Positions 11,855-26,369 of a DNA stretch of 64,000 bases are shown here, in pieces. The notes under the pieces are model-generated. The model did no database searches and was not told where the DNA came from. It was given only the letters and a program-made list of their open reading frames with translations. The stretch is from Amaranthus tricolor (Eukaryota > Streptophyta > Magnoliopsida > Caryophyllales > Amaranthaceae). The translations under genes were made by a program, and so were the position numbers. Positions within the stretch are counted from its first letter, which is position 1. Each line of letters starts with the position of its first letter. The stretch spans positions 22,830,787 through 22,894,786 of the forward strand of contig NC_080061.1 of assembly GCF_026212465.1 (NCBI RefSeq), given 5' to 3'.

Positions 11855-14757
11855 GTGTTCAAACTTCGTTTGTTTTGCACCAAACATGACAACCAACACT
11901 ATTTAGTTTATATTATTGTGTTGAAATTGTTAGACTCGAAAACAATAGTCATGTACTTGAAATTACGTGCTAAGTTGCGTTTTAAATGTTTTTTATATTT
12001 TTTTTGCACTATCTCGCATAAAGTGGTTCAAAATTGGTTTGTTTCGCACGAAACTTGGCACACAACACTATTTGGTATAAATTATTGTGTTGAAATGGTT
12101 AAAATCGAAAACTATTATCATATACTTTAAATTACATGCTAAGTGTCTTTTTTTATGTTTTTTTTAGCTTTTTTAACACTTTCTCGCATAATGTTGTTCA
12201 AACTTTCTTTGTTATGCACGAAAAATGTCACCCAAAACTATTTAGTTTCTATTATTATTTTGAAATGGTTAAACTCGAAAAGAGTAGTCATGTACTTGAA
12301 ATTACGTGCTAAGTTACGTTTTTAATGTTTTTTTATATTTTTTTGGCACTTTCTCGCATAAAATGGTTGAAACTTGGTTTGTTTCGCACGAAACCTAGCA
12401 CACAACAGTTTTTGGTATAACTTATTATGATGAAATGATAAGAATCGAAAACAATAATCATATGCTTGAAATTATGTGCTAAGTTGCTTTTTCATAGTTT
12501 TTTATCTTTTTTAGAACTTTTCAAACATGGTTTCTTTGGCAACAAAAAAGGCACACAACAGTATTTGGTACATATTATTGTTTTGAAATGGTTAGAATCG
12601 AAATCAATATTCATATGCTTGAAATTACGTGCTAGGTTGCTTTTAAAAAGTTTTGTTTTAGCTTTTTTAGCACTTTCTCGCATAAAGTTGTTCAAACTTG
12701 GTTGGTTTTGCACAAAACATGGCACTCAACACTGTTTAGTTTATATTATTGTGTTGAAATGGTTAGACTCGAAAACAATATTCATGTACTTGAAATTACG
12801 TACTAAGTTGCGTTTTTTATGTTTTTTATATTTTTCTGGCACTATCTCGCATAAAGTGGTTCAAAGTTGGTTTGTTTCGTACGAAACTTGGCACACAACA
12901 CTATTTGGTATAAATTATTGTATTGAAATGGTTAGAATCGAAAAATATTATCATATGCTTGATATTACATGCTAAGTTGCTTTTTTAAAGTTTTTTTTAG
13001 CTTTTTTAGCACTTTCTCGCATAAAGTTGTTCAAACTTTCTTTGTTTTGCACGAAAAATGTCACCTAACACTATTTAGTTTCTATTATTTTTTGGAAATG
13101 GTTAGACTTGAAAAAAGTAGTCATGTACTTGAAATTACGTGCTAGGTTACGTTTTTAATGCATTTATATTATTTTTGTACTTTCTCGCATAAAGTGGTTC
13201 AAACTTGGTCTATTTCGCATGAATCCTAGCACACAACACTACTTGAAATTACATGCTAAGTGTCTTTTTTAAAGTTTTTTTTTAGCTTTTTTAGCACTTT
13301 CTCGCTAAAAGTTGTTCAAACTTTCTTTGTTTTGCACGAAAAATGTAACCCAACACTATTTAGTTTCTATTATTGTTTTGAAATGGTAAAACTCGAAAAG
13401 AGTAGTCATGTACTTCAAATTACGTACAAAGTTACGTTTTTAATGTTTTTTATATTTTTTTGGCACTTTCTCGCATAAGGTGGTTGAAAGTTGGTTTGTT
13501 TCGCACGAAACCTAGCACACAACACTTTTTGGTATAACTTATTGTGTTGAAATGATAAGAATCGAAAACAATAGTCATATGCTTGAAATTACGTGCTAAG
13601 GTTCTTTTTTAAAGTCTTTAAATCTTTTTTAGAACTTTTCAAACATGGTTTATTTGGCGACAAAAAAGGCACACAACAGTATTCGGTACATCTTATTGTT
13701 TTGAAATGGTTAGAATCGAAAACAATAGTCATATGCTTGAAATTACATGCTAGGTTGCTATTTTAATGTTTTTTTAGCTTTTTAAGCACTTTATCGCATA
13801 AAGTTGTTCAAACTTGGTTTGTTTTGCACAAAACATGGCACCCAACATTATTTAGTTTATGTTATTGTGTTGAAATGGTTAGACTCGAAAATAATAGTCA
13901 TGTACTTGAAATAACGTGCTAAGTTGCGTTTTTAATGTTTTTTGTATTTTTTTTGGCACTATCTTGCATAAAGTTGTTCAAAGTAGATTTGTTTCGCACG
14001 AAACTTGGCACAAAACACTATTTTGTATTAATTATTGTGTTGAAATGGCTAGAATGGAAAACTATTGCCATAAGCTTGAAATTACATCTTATGTTGCTTT
14101 TTTAAAGTTTTTTTTAGCTTTTTTAGCAGTTTCTCGCATAAAGTAGTTCAAACTTTCTTTGTTTTGCATGATAAATGTCACCCAACACTATTTAGTTTCT
14201 ATTATTTTGTGGAAATGGTTAGACTTGAAAACAGTAGTCGTGTACTTGAAATTATGTGCTAGGTTACGTTTTTAATGCTTTGATATTTTTTTGGCACTTT
14301 CTCGCATAAAGTGGTTCAAACATGATCTGTTTCGCACGAAACCTAGCACACAACACTATTTGGTATAAATTATTGTGTTGAAATGGTTAGAATCGAAAAC
14401 TATTATCATATGCTTGAAATTACATGCTAAGTTGCTTTTTTAATGTTTTGTTTAGCTTTTTTAGCACTTTCTCGCATAAAGTTGTTCAAACTTTCTTTGT
14501 TTTGCACGAAAAATGTCACCCAACACTATTTATTTTCTATTATTTTGTGGAATTGGTTAGACTTGAAAACAGTAGTCATGTACTTGAAATTACGTGCTAG
14601 GTTAAGTTTATAATGCATTTATATTTTTTTGGTACTTTCTCGAATAAAGTGGTTCAAACATGATCTATTTCGCACGAAACCTAGCACAAAACACTATTTG
14701 GTATAACTTATTGTGTTGAAATTGTAAGAATTGAAAACAATAGTCAAATAATTTATT
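11855..14757 (+). repeat. HOR unit 5 (2903 bp, haplotype A)
   Basis: Standard 18-monomer unit. It shares rare variants with unit 10, exactly 14515 bp away: TTTTAACACTTTC near 12171, CCCAAAACTATTT near 12231 and CATAAAATGGTTG near 12357. It also shares CACTGTTTAG (12730), ACGTACAAAG and GGCTAGAATGG (14048) with units 6 and 10. Confidence 0.95.
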
Positions 14758-17660
14758 GTGTTCAAACTTCGTTTGTTTTGCACCAAACATGACAACCAAC
14801 ACTATTTAGTTTATATTATTGTGTTGAAATTGTTAGACTCGAAAACAATAGTCATGTACTTGAAATTACGTGCTAAGTTGCGTTTTAAATGTTTTTTATA
14901 TTTTTTTTGCACTATCTCGCATAAAGTGGTTCAAAATTTGTTTGTTTCGCACGAAACTTGGCACACAACACTATTTGGTATAAATTATTGTGTTGAAATG
15001 GTTAAAATCGAAAACTATTATCATATACTTTAAATTACATGCTAAGTGTCTTTTTTTATGTTTTTTTTAGCTTTTTTAGCACTTTCTCGCATAATGTTGT
15101 TCAAACTTTCTTTGTTATGCACGAAAAATGTCACCCAACACTATTTAGTTTCTATTATTATTTTGAAATGGTTAAACTCGAAAAGAGTAGTCATGTACTT
15201 CAAATTACGTGCTAAGTTACGTTTTTAATGTTTTTTTATATTTTTTTGGCACTTTCTCGCATAAAGTGGTTGAAACTTGGTTTGTTTCGCACGAAACCTA
15301 GAACACAACAGTTTTTGGTATAACTTATTATGATGAAATGATAAGAATCGAAAACAATAATCATATGCTTGAAATTACGTGCTAAGTTGCTTTTTCATAG
15401 TTTTTTATCTTTTTTAGAACTTTTCAAACATGGTTTCTTTGGCAACAAAAAAGGCACACAACAGTATTTGGTACATATTATTGTTTTGAAATGGTTAGAA
15501 TCGAAATCAATATTCATATACTTGAAATTACGTGCTAGGTTGCTTTTAAAAAGTTTTGTTTTAGCTTTTTTAGCACTTTCTCGCATAAAGTTGTTCAAAC
15601 TTGGTTGGTTTTGCACAAAACATGGCACTCAACACTGTTTAGTTTATATTATTGTGTTGAAATGGTTAGACTCGAAAACAATATTCATGTACTTGAAATT
15701 ACGTACTAAGTTGCGTTTTTTATGTTTTTTATATTTTTCTGGCACTATCTCGGATAAAGTGGTTCAAAGTTGGTTTGTTTCGTACGAAACTTGGCACACA
15801 ACACTATTTGGTATAAACTATTGTATTGAAATGGTTAGAATCGAAAAATATTATCATATGCTTGATATTAAATGCTAAGTTGCTTTTTTAAAGTTTTTTT
15901 TAGCTTTTTTAGCACTTTCTCGCATAAAGTTGTTCAAACTTTCTTTGTTTTGCACGAAAAATGTCACCTAACACTATTTAGTTTCTATTATTTTTTGGAA
16001 ATGGTTAGACTTGAAAAAAGTAGTCATGTACTTGAAATTACGTGCTAGGTTACGTTTTTAATGCATTTATATTATTTTTGTACTTTCTCGCATAAAGTGG
16101 TTCAAACTTGGTCTATTTCGCATGAATCCTAGCACACAACACTACTTGAAATTACATGCTAAGTGTCTTTTTTAAAGTTTTTTTTTAGCTTTTTTAGCAC
16201 TTTCTCGCTAAAAGTTGTTCAAACTTTCTTTGTTTTGCACGAAAAATGTAACCCAACACTATTTAGTTTCTATTATTGTTTTGAAATGGTAAAACTCGAA
16301 AAGAGTAGTCATGTACTTCAAATTACGTACAAAGTTACGTTTTTAATGTTTTTTATATTTTTTTGGCACTTTCTCGCATAAGGTGGTTGAAAGTTGGTTT
16401 GTTTCGCACGAAACCTAGCACACAACACTTTTTGGTATAACTTATTGTGTTGAAATGATAAGAATCGAAAACAATAGTCATATGCTTGAAATTACGTGCT
16501 AAGGTTCTTTTTTAAAGTCTTTAAATCTTTTTTAGAACTTTTCAAACATGGTTTATTTGGCGACAAAAAAGGCACACAACAGTATTCGGTACATCTTATT
16601 GTTTTGAAATGGTTAGAATCGAAAACAATAGTCATATGCTTGAAATTACATGCTAGGTTGCTATTTTAATGTTTTTTTAGCTTTTTAAGCACTTTATCGC
16701 ATAAAGTTGTTCAAACTTGGTTTGTTTTGCACAAAACATGGCACCCAACATTATTTAGTTTATGTTATTGTGTTGAAATGGTTAGACTCGAAAATAATAG
16801 TCATGTACTTGAAATAACGTGCTAAGTTGCGTTTTTAATGTTTTTTGTATTTTTTTTGGCACTATCTTGCATAAAGTTGTTCAAAGTAGATTTGTTTCGC
16901 ACGAAACTTGGCACAAAACACTATTTTGTATTAATTATTGTGTTGAAATGGCTAGAATGGAAAACTATTGCCATAAGCTTGAAATTACATCTTATGTTGC
17001 TTTTTTAAAGTTTTTTTTAGCTTTTTTAGCAGTTTCTCGCATAAAGTAGTTCAAACTTTCTTTGTTTTGCATGATAAATGTCACCCAACACTATTTAGTT
17101 TCTATTATTTTGTGGAAATGGTTAGACTTGAAAACAGTAGTCGTGTACTTGAAATTATGTGCTAGGTTACGTTTTTAATGCTTTGATATTTTTTTGGCAC
17201 TTTCTCGCATAAAGTGGTTCAAACATGATCTGTTTCGCACGAAACCTAGCACACAACACTATTTGGTATAAATTATTGTGTTGAAATGGTTAGAATCGAA
17301 AACTATTATCATATGCTTGAAATTACATGCTAAGTTGCTTTTTTAATGTTTTGTTTAGCTTTTTTAGCACTTTCTCGCATAAAGTTGTTCAAACTTTCTT
17401 TGTTTTGCACGAAAAATGTCACCCAACACTATTTATTTTCTATTATTTTGTGGAATTGGTTAGACTTGAAAACAGTAGTCATGTACTTGAAATTACGTGC
17501 TAGGTTATGTTTATAATGCATTTATATTTTTTTGGTACTTTCTCGAATAAAGTGGTTCAAACATGATCTATTTCGCACGAAACCTAGCACAAAACACTAT
17601 TTGGTATAACTTATTGTGTTGAAATTGTAAGAATTGAAAACAATAGTCAAATAATTTATT
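14758..17660 (+). repeat. HOR unit 6 (2903 bp, haplotype A)
   Basis: Standard 18-monomer unit. It shares TCTCGGATAAAGTGG (15749), CCTAGAACACAAC (15297) and a CTTCAAATTACG change near 15199 with its neighbour unit 7, which suggests a recent adjacent duplication. The 3' half shares variants with unit 5. Confidence 0.95.
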
Positions 17661-20562
17661 GTGTTCAAACTTCGTTTGTTTTGCACCAAACATGACAACC
17701 AACACTATTTAGTTTATATTATTGTGTTGAAATTGTTAGACTCGAAAACAATAGTCATGTACTTGAAATTACGTGCTAAGTTGCGTTTTAAATGTTTTTT
17801 ATATTTTTTTTGCACTATCTCGCATAAAGTGGTTCAAAATTTGTTTGTTTCGCACGAAACTTGGCACACAACACTATTTGGTATAAATTATTGTGTTGAA
17901 ATGGTTAAAATCGAAAACTATTATCATATACTTTAAATTACATGCTAAGTGTCTTTTTTTATGTTTTTTTTAGCTTTTTTAGCACTTTCTCGCATAATGT
18001 TGTTCAAACTTTCTTTGTTATGCACGAAAAATGTCACCCAACACTATTTAGTTTCTATTATTATTTTGAAATGGTTAAACTCAAAAAGAGTAGTCATGTA
18101 CTTCAAATTACGTGCTAAGTTACGTTTTTAATGTTTTTTTATATTTTTTTGGCACTTTCTCGCATAAAGTGGTTGAAACTTGGTTTGTTTCGCACGAAAC
18201 CTAGAACACAACAGTTTTTGGTATAACTTATTATGATGAAATGATAAGAATCGAAAACAATAATCATATGCTTGAAATTACGTGCTAAGTTGCTTTTTCA
18301 TAGTTTTTTATCTTTTTTAGAACTTTTCAAACATGGTTTCTTTGGCAACAAAAAAGGCACACAACAGTATTTGGTACATATTATTGTTTTGAAATGGTTA
18401 GAATCGAAATCAATATTCATATACTTGAAATTACGTGCTAGGTTGCTTTTAAAAAGTTTTGTTTTAGCTTTTTTAGCACTTTCTCGCATAAAGTTGTTCA
18501 AACTTGGTTGGTTTTGCACAAAACATGGCACTCAACACTATTTAGTTTATATTATTGTGTTGAAATGGTTAGACTCGAAAACAATATTCATGTACTTGAA
18601 ATTACGTACTAAGTTGCGTTTTTTATGTTTTTTATATTTTTCTGGCACTATCTCGGATAAAGTGGTTCAAAGTTGGTTTGTTTCGTACGAAACTTGGCAC
18701 ACAACACTATTTGGTATAAACTATTGTATTGAAATGGTTAGAATCGAAAAATATTATCATATGCTTGATATTAAATGCTAAGTTGCTTTTTTAAAGTTTT
18801 TTTTAGCTTTTTTAGCACTTTCTCGCATAAAGTTGTTCAAACTTTCTTTGTTTTGCACGAAAAATGTCACCTAACACTATTTAGTTTCTATTATTTTTTG
18901 GAAATGGTTAGACTTGAAAAAAGTAGTCATGTACTTGAAATTACGTGCTAGGTTACGTTTTTAATGCATTTATATTATTTTTGTACTTTCTCGCATAAAG
19001 TGGTTCAAACTTGGTCTATTTCGCATGAATCCTAGCACACAACACTACTTGAAATTACATGCTAAGTGTCTTTTTTAAAGTTTTTTTTTAGCTTTTTTAG
19101 CACTTTCTCGCTAAAAGTTGTTCAAACTTTCTTTGTTTTGCACGAAAAATGTAACCCAACACTATTTAGTTTCTATTATTGTTTTGAAATGGTAAAACTC
19201 GAAAAGAGTAGTCATGTACTTCAAATTACGTACTAAGTTACGTTTTTAATGTTTTTTATATTTTTTTGGCACTTTCTCGCATAAGGTGGTTGAAAGTTGG
19301 TTTGTTTCGCACGAAACCTAGCACACAACACTTTTTGGCATAACTTATTGTGTTGAAATGATAAGAATCGAAAACAATAGTCATATGCTTGCAATTACGT
19401 GCTAAGGTTCTTTTTTAAAGTCTTTAAATCTTTTTTAGAACTTTTCAAACATGGTTTATTTGGCGACAAAAAAGGCACACAACAGTATTCGGTACATCTT
19501 ATTGTTTTGAAATGGTTAGAATCGAAAACAATAGTCATATGCTTGAAATTACATGCTAGGTTGCTATTTTAATGTTTTTTTAGCTTTTTAAGCACTTTAT
19601 CGCATAAAGTTGTTCAAACTTGGTTTGTTTTGCACAAAACATGGCACCCAACATTATTTAGTTTATGTTATTGTGTTGAAATGGTTAGACTCGAAAATAA
19701 TAGTCATGTACTTGAAATAACGTGCTAAGTTGCGTTTTTAATGTTTTTTGTATTTTTTTTGGCACTATCTTGCATAAAGTTGTTCAAAGTAGATTTGTTT
19801 CGCACGAAACTTGGCACAAAACACTATTTTGTATTAATTATTGTGTTGAAATGGTTAGAATGGAAAACTATTGCCATAAGCTTGAAATTACATCTTATGT
19901 TGCTTTTTTAAAGTTTTTTTTAGCTTTTTTAGCAGTTTCTCGCATAAAGTAGTTCAAACTTTCTTTGTTTTGCATGATAAATGTCACCCAACACTATTTA
20001 GTTTCTATTATTTTGTGGAAATGGTTATACTTGAAAACAGTAGTCGTGTACTTGAAATTATGTGCTAGGTTACGTTTTTAATGCTTTGATATTTTTTTGG
20101 CACTTTCTCGCATAAAGTGGTTCAAACATAGTCTGTTTCGCACGAAACCTAGCACACAACACTATTTGGTATAAATTATTGTGTTGAAATGGTTAGAATC
20201 GAAAACTATTATCATATGCTTGAAATTACATGCTAAGTTGCTTTTTTAATGTTTTGTTTAGCTTTTTTAGCACTTTCTCGCATAAAGTGTTCAAACTTTC
20301 TTTGTTTTGCACGAAAAATGTCACCCAACACTATTTATTTTCTATTATTTTGTGGAATTGGTTAGACTTGAAAACAGTAGTCATGTACTTGAAATTACGT
20401 GCTAGGTTAAGTTTATAATGCATTTATATTTTTTTGGTACTTTCTCGAATAAAGTGGTTCAAACATGATCTATTTCGCACGAAACCTAGCACAAAACACT
20501 ATTTGGTATAACTTATTGTGTTGAAATTGTAAGAATCGAAAACAATAGTCAACTAATTTATT
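17661..20562 (+). repeat. HOR unit 7 (2902 bp, haplotype A)
   Basis: The front half matches unit 6 in rare variants. The last ~600 bp carry a different set: GTTATACTTG near 20026, CATAGTCTG near 20127 and a 1-bp loss giving AAAGTGTTCAAAC near 20286. That set continues into unit 8 and recurs at units 11-12. The unit is therefore mosaic. Confidence 0.94.
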
Positions 20563-23466
20563 GTGTTCAAACTTCGTTTGTTTTGCACCAAACATGACAA
20601 CCAACACTATTTAGTTTATATTACTGTGTTGAAATTGTTAGACTCGAAAACAATAGTCATGTACTTGAAATTACGTGCTAAGTTGCGTTTTAAATGTTTT
20701 TTATATTTATTTTGCACTATCTCGCATAAAGTGGTTCAAAATTGTTTTGTTTCGCACGAAACTTGGCACACAACACTATTTGGTATAAATTATTGTGTTG
20801 AAATGGTTAAAATCGAAAACTATTATCATATACTTTAAATTACATGCTAAGTGTCTTTTTTTATGTTTTTTTTAGGTTTTTTAGCACTTTCTCGCATAAT
20901 GTTGATCAAACTTTCTTTGTTATGCACGAAAAATGTCACCCAACACTATTTAGTTTCTATTATTATTTTGAAATGGTTAAACTCGAAAAGAGTAGTCATG
21001 TACTTGAAATTACGTGCTAAGTTACGTTTTTAATGTTTTTTTATATTTTTTTGGCACTTTCTCGCATAAAGTGGTTGAAACTTGGTTTGTTTCGCACGAA
21101 ACCTAGCACACAACAGTTTTTGGTATAACTTATTATGATGAAATGATAAGAATCGAAAACAATAATCATATGCTTGAAATTACGTGCTAAGTCGCTTTTT
21201 CATAGTTTTTTTTATCTTTTTTAGAACTTTTCAAACATGGTTTCTTTGGCAACAAAAAAGGCACACAACAGTATTTGGTACATATTATTGTTTTGAAATG
21301 GTTAGAATCGAAATCAATATTCATATGCTTGAAATTACGTGCTAGGTTGCTTTTAAAAAGTTTTGTTTTAGCTTTTTTAGCACTTTCTCGCATAAAGTTG
21401 TTCAAACTTGGTTGGTTTTGCACAAAACATGGCACTCAACACTATTTAGTTTATATTATTGTGTTGAAATGGTTAGACTCGAAAACAATAGTCAAGTACT
21501 TGAAATTACGTACTAAGTTGCGTTTTTTATGTTTTTTATATTTTTCTGGCACTATCTCGCATAAAGTGGTTCAAAGTTGGTTTGTTTCGTACGAAACTTG
21601 GCACACAACACTATTTGGTATAAATTATTGTGTTGAAATGGTTAGAATCGAAAAATATTATCATATGCTTGATATTACATGCTAAGTTGCTTTTTAAAGT
21701 TTTTTTTTAGCTTTTTTAGCACTTTCTCGCATAAAGTTGTTCAAACTTTCTTTGTTTTGCACGAAAAATGTCACCTAACACTATTTAGTTTCTATTATTT
21801 TTTGGAAATGGTTAGACTTGAAAAAAGTAGTCATGTACTTGAAATTACGTGCTAGGTTACGTTTTTAATGCATTTATATTATTTTTGCACTTTCTCGCAT
21901 AAAGTGGTTCAAACATGGTCTATTTCGCATGAAACCTAGCACACAACACTACTTGAAATTACATGCTAAGTGTCTTTTTTAAAGTTTTTTTTTAGCTTTT
22001 TTAGCACTTTCTCGTTAAAAGTTGTTCAAACTTTCTTTGTTTTGCACGAAAAATGTAACCCAACACTATTTAGTTTCTATTATTGTTTTGAAATGGTAAA
22101 ACTCGAAAGAGTAGTCATGTACTTCAAATTACGTACAAAGTTACGTTTTTAATGTTTTTTATATTTTTTTTGCACTTTCTCGCATAAGGTGGTTGAAAGT
22201 TGGTTTGTTTCGCACGAAACCTAGCACACAACACTTTTTGGTATAACTTATTGTGTTGAAATGATAAGAATCGAAAACAATAGTCATATGCTTGAAATTA
22301 CGTGCTAAGGTTCTTTTTTAAAGTCTTTAAATCTTTTTTAGAACTTTTCAAACATGGTTTATTTGGCGACAAAAAAGGCACACAACAGTATTCGGTACAT
22401 CTTATTGTTTTGAAATGGTTAGAATCGAAAACAATAGTCATATGCTTGAAATTACATGCTAGGTTGCTATTTTAATGTTTTTTTAGCTTTTTAAGCACTT
22501 TATCGCATAAAGTTGTTCAAACTTGGTTTGTTTTGCACAAAACATGGCACCCAACATTATTTAGTTTATGTTATTGTGTTGAAATGGTTAGACTCGAAAA
22601 TAATAGTCATGTACTTGAAATAACGTGCTAAGTTGCGTTTTTAATGTTTTTTGTATTTTTTTTAGCACTATCTTGCATAAAGTTGTTCAAAGTAGATTTG
22701 TTTCGCACGAAACTTGGCACAAAACACTATTTTGTATTAATTATTGTGTTGAAATGGTTAGAATGGAAAACTATTGCCATAAGCTTGAAATTACATCTTA
22801 TGTTGCTTTTTTAAAGTTTTTTTTAGCTTTTTTAGCAGTTTCTCGCATAAAGTAGTTCAAACTTTCTTTGTTTTGCATGATAAATGTCACCCAACACTAT
22901 TTAGTTTCTATTATTTTGTGGAAATGGTTAGACTTGAAAACAGTAGTCGTGTACTTGAAATTATGTGCTAGGTTACGTTTTTAATGCTTTGATATTTTTT
23001 TGGCACTTTCTCGCATAAAGTGGTTCAAACATGGTCTGTTTCGCACGAAACCTAGCACACAACACTATTTGGTATAAATTATTGTGTTGAAATGGTTAGA
23101 ATCGAAAACTATTATCATATGCTTGAAATTACATGCTAAGTTGCTTTTTTAATGTTTTGTTTAGCTTTTTTAGCACTTTCTCGCATAAAGTTGTTCAAAC
23201 TTTCTTTGTTTTGCACGAAAAATGTCACCCAACACTATTTATTTTCTATTATTTTGTGGAATTGGTTAGACTTGAAAACAGTAGTCATGTACTTGAAATT
23301 ACGTGCTAGGTTAAGTTTATAATGCATTTATATTTTTTTGGTACTTTCTCGAATAAAGTGGTTCAAACATGATCTATTTCGCACGAAACCTAGCACAAAA
23401 CACTATTTGGTATAACTTATTGTGTTGAAATTGTAAGAATTGAAAACAATAGTCAAATAATTTATT
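20563..23466 (+). repeat. HOR unit 8 (2904 bp, haplotype B)
   Basis: Standard 18-monomer order with haplotype-B variants (TCAAGTACTTG near 21492, TCGTTAAAAG near 22012). Private variants ATATTACTGTG (20619), TTGATCAAAC (20902) and CTCGAAAGAGTAG (22102) are shared only with unit 12, 10947 bp downstream. Confidence 0.94.
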
Positions 23467-26369
23467 GTGTTCAAACTTCGTTTGTTTTGCACCAAACATG
23501 ACAACCAACACTATTTAGTTTATATTATTGTGTTGAAATTGTTAGACTCGAAAACAATAGTCATGTACTTGAAATTACGTGCTAAGTTGCGTTTTAAATG
23601 TTTTTTATATTTTTTTTGCACTATCTCGCATAAAGTGGTTCAAAATTTGTTTGTTTCGCACGAAACTTGGCACACAACACTATTTGGTATAAATTATTGT
23701 GTTGAAATGGTTAAAATCGAAAACTATTATCATATACTTTAAATTACATGCTAAGTGTCTTTTTTTATGTTTTTTTTAGCTTTTTTAGCACTTTCTCGCA
23801 TAATGTTGTTCAAACTTTCTTTGTTATGCACGAAAAATGTCACCCAACACTATTTAGTTTCTATTATTATTTTGAAATGGTTAAACTCGAAAAGAGTAGT
23901 CATGTACTTGAAATTACGTGCTAAGTTACGTTTTTAATGTTTTTTTATATTTTTTTGGCACTTTCTCGCATAAAGTGGTTGAAACTTGGTTTGTTTCGCA
24001 CGAAACCTAGCACACAACAGTTTTTGGTATAACTTATTATGATGAAATGATAAGAATCGAAAACAATAATCATATGCTTGAAATTACGTGCTAAGTTGCT
24101 TTTTCATAGTTTTTTATCTTTTTTAGAACTTTTCAAACATGGTTTCTTTGGCAACAAAAAAGGCACACAACAGTATTTGGTACATATTATTGTTTTGAAA
24201 TGGTTAGAATCGAAATCAATATTCATATACTTGAAATTACGTGCTAGGTTGCTTTTAAAAAGTTTTGTTTTAGCTTTTTTAGCACTTTCTCGCATAAAGT
24301 TGTTCAAACTTGGTTGGTTTTGCACAAAACATGGCACTCAACACTATTTAGTTTATATTATTGTGTTGAAATGGTTAGACTCGAAAACAATATTCATGTA
24401 CTTGAAATTACGTACTAAGTTGCGTTTTTTATGTTTTTTATATTTTTCTGGCACTATCTCGCATAAAGTGGTTCAAAGTTGGTTTGTTTCGTACGAAACT
24501 TGGCACACAACACTATTTGGTATAAACTATTGTATTGAAATGGTTAGAATCGAAAAATATTATCATATGCTTGATATTAAATGCTAAGTTGCTTTTTTAA
24601 AGTTTTTTTTAGCTTTTTTAGCACTTTCTCGCATAAAGTTGTTCAAACTTTCTTTGTTTTGCACGAAAAATGTCACCTAACACTATTTAGTTTCTATTAT
24701 TTTTTGGAAATGGTTAGACTTGAAAAAAGTAGTCATGTACTTGAAATTACGTGCTAGGTTACGTTTTTAATGCATTTATATTATTTTTGTACTTTCTCGC
24801 ATAAAGTGGTTCAAACTTGGTCTATTTCGCATGAATCCTAGCACACAACACTACTTGAAATTACATGCTAAGTGTCTTTTTTAAAGTTTTTTTTTAGCTT
24901 TTTTAGCACTTTCTCGCTAAAAGTTGTTCAAACTTTCTTTGTTTTGCACGAAAAATGTAACCCAACACTATTTAGTTTCTATTATTGTTTTGAAATGGTA
25001 AAACTCGAAAAGAGTAGTTATGTACTTCAAATTACGTACTAAGTTACGTTTTTAATGTTTTTTATATTTTTTTGGCACTTTCTCGCATAAGGTGGTTGAA
25101 AGTTGGTTTGTTTCGCACGAAACCTAGCACACAACACTTTTTGGCATAACTTATTGTGTTGAAATGATAAGAATCGAAAACAATAGTCATATGCTTGAAA
25201 TTACGTGCTAAGGTTCTTTTTTAAAGTCTTTAAATCTTTTTTAGAACTTTTCAAACATGGTTTATTTGGCGACAAAAAAGGCACACAACAGTATTCGGTA
25301 CATCTTATTGTTTTGAAATGGTTAGAATCGAAAACAATAGTCATATGCTTGAAATTACATGCTAGGTTGCTATTTTAATGTTTTTTTAGCTTTTTAAGCA
25401 CTTTATCGCATAAAGTTGTTCAAACTTGGTTTGTTTTGCACAAAACATGGCACCCAACATTATTTAGTTTATGTTATTGTGTTGAAATGGTTAGACTCGA
25501 AAATAATAGTCATGTACTTGAAATAACGTGCTAAGTTGCGTTTTTAATGTTTTTTGTATTTTTTTTAGCACTATCTTGCATAAAGTTGTTCAAAGTAGAT
25601 TTGTTTCGCACGAAACTTGGCACAAAACACTATTTTGTATTAATTATTGTGTTGAAATGGTTAGAATGGAAAACTATTGCCATAAGCTTGAAATTACATC
25701 TTATGTTGCTTTTTTAAAGTTTTTTTTAGCTTTTTTAGCAGTTTCTCGCATAAAGTAGTTCAAACTTTCTTTGTTTTGCATGATAAATGTCACCCAACAC
25801 TATTTAGTTTCTATTATTTTGTGGAAATGGTTAGACTTGAAAACAGTAGTCGTGTACTTGAAATTATGTGCTAGGTTACGTTTTTAATGCTTTGATATTT
25901 TTTTGGCACTTTCTCGCATAAAGTGGTTCAAACATGGTCTGTTTCGCACGAAACCTAGCACACAACACTATTTGGTATAAATTATTGTGTTGAAATGGTT
26001 AGAATCGAAAACTATTATCATATGCTTGAAATTACATGCTAAGTTGCTTTTTTAATGTTTTGTTTAGCTTTTTTAGCACTTTCTCGCATAAAGTTGTTCA
26101 AACTTTCTTTGTTTTGCACGAAAAATGTCACCCAACACTTTTTATTTTCTATTATTTTGTGGAATTGGTTAGACTTGAAAACAGTAGTCATGTACTTGAA
26201 ATTACGTGCTAGGTTAAGTTTATAATGCATTTATATTTTTTTGGTACTTTCTCGAATAAAGTGGTTCAAACATGATCTATTTCGCACGAAACCTAGCACA
26301 AAACACTATTTGGTATAACTTATTGTGTTGAAATTGTAAGAATTGAAAACAATAGTCAAATAATTTATT
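23467..26369 (+). repeat. HOR unit 9 (2903 bp, haplotype A)
   Basis: Mosaic of variants seen in units 6-7 (CAAAATTTGTTTG near 23641) and unit 4 (GATATTAAATGC near 24573, TTTAGCACTATC near 25565). Private changes include GTAGTTATGTAC near 25015 and ACACTTTTTATTT near 26135. Confidence 0.95.
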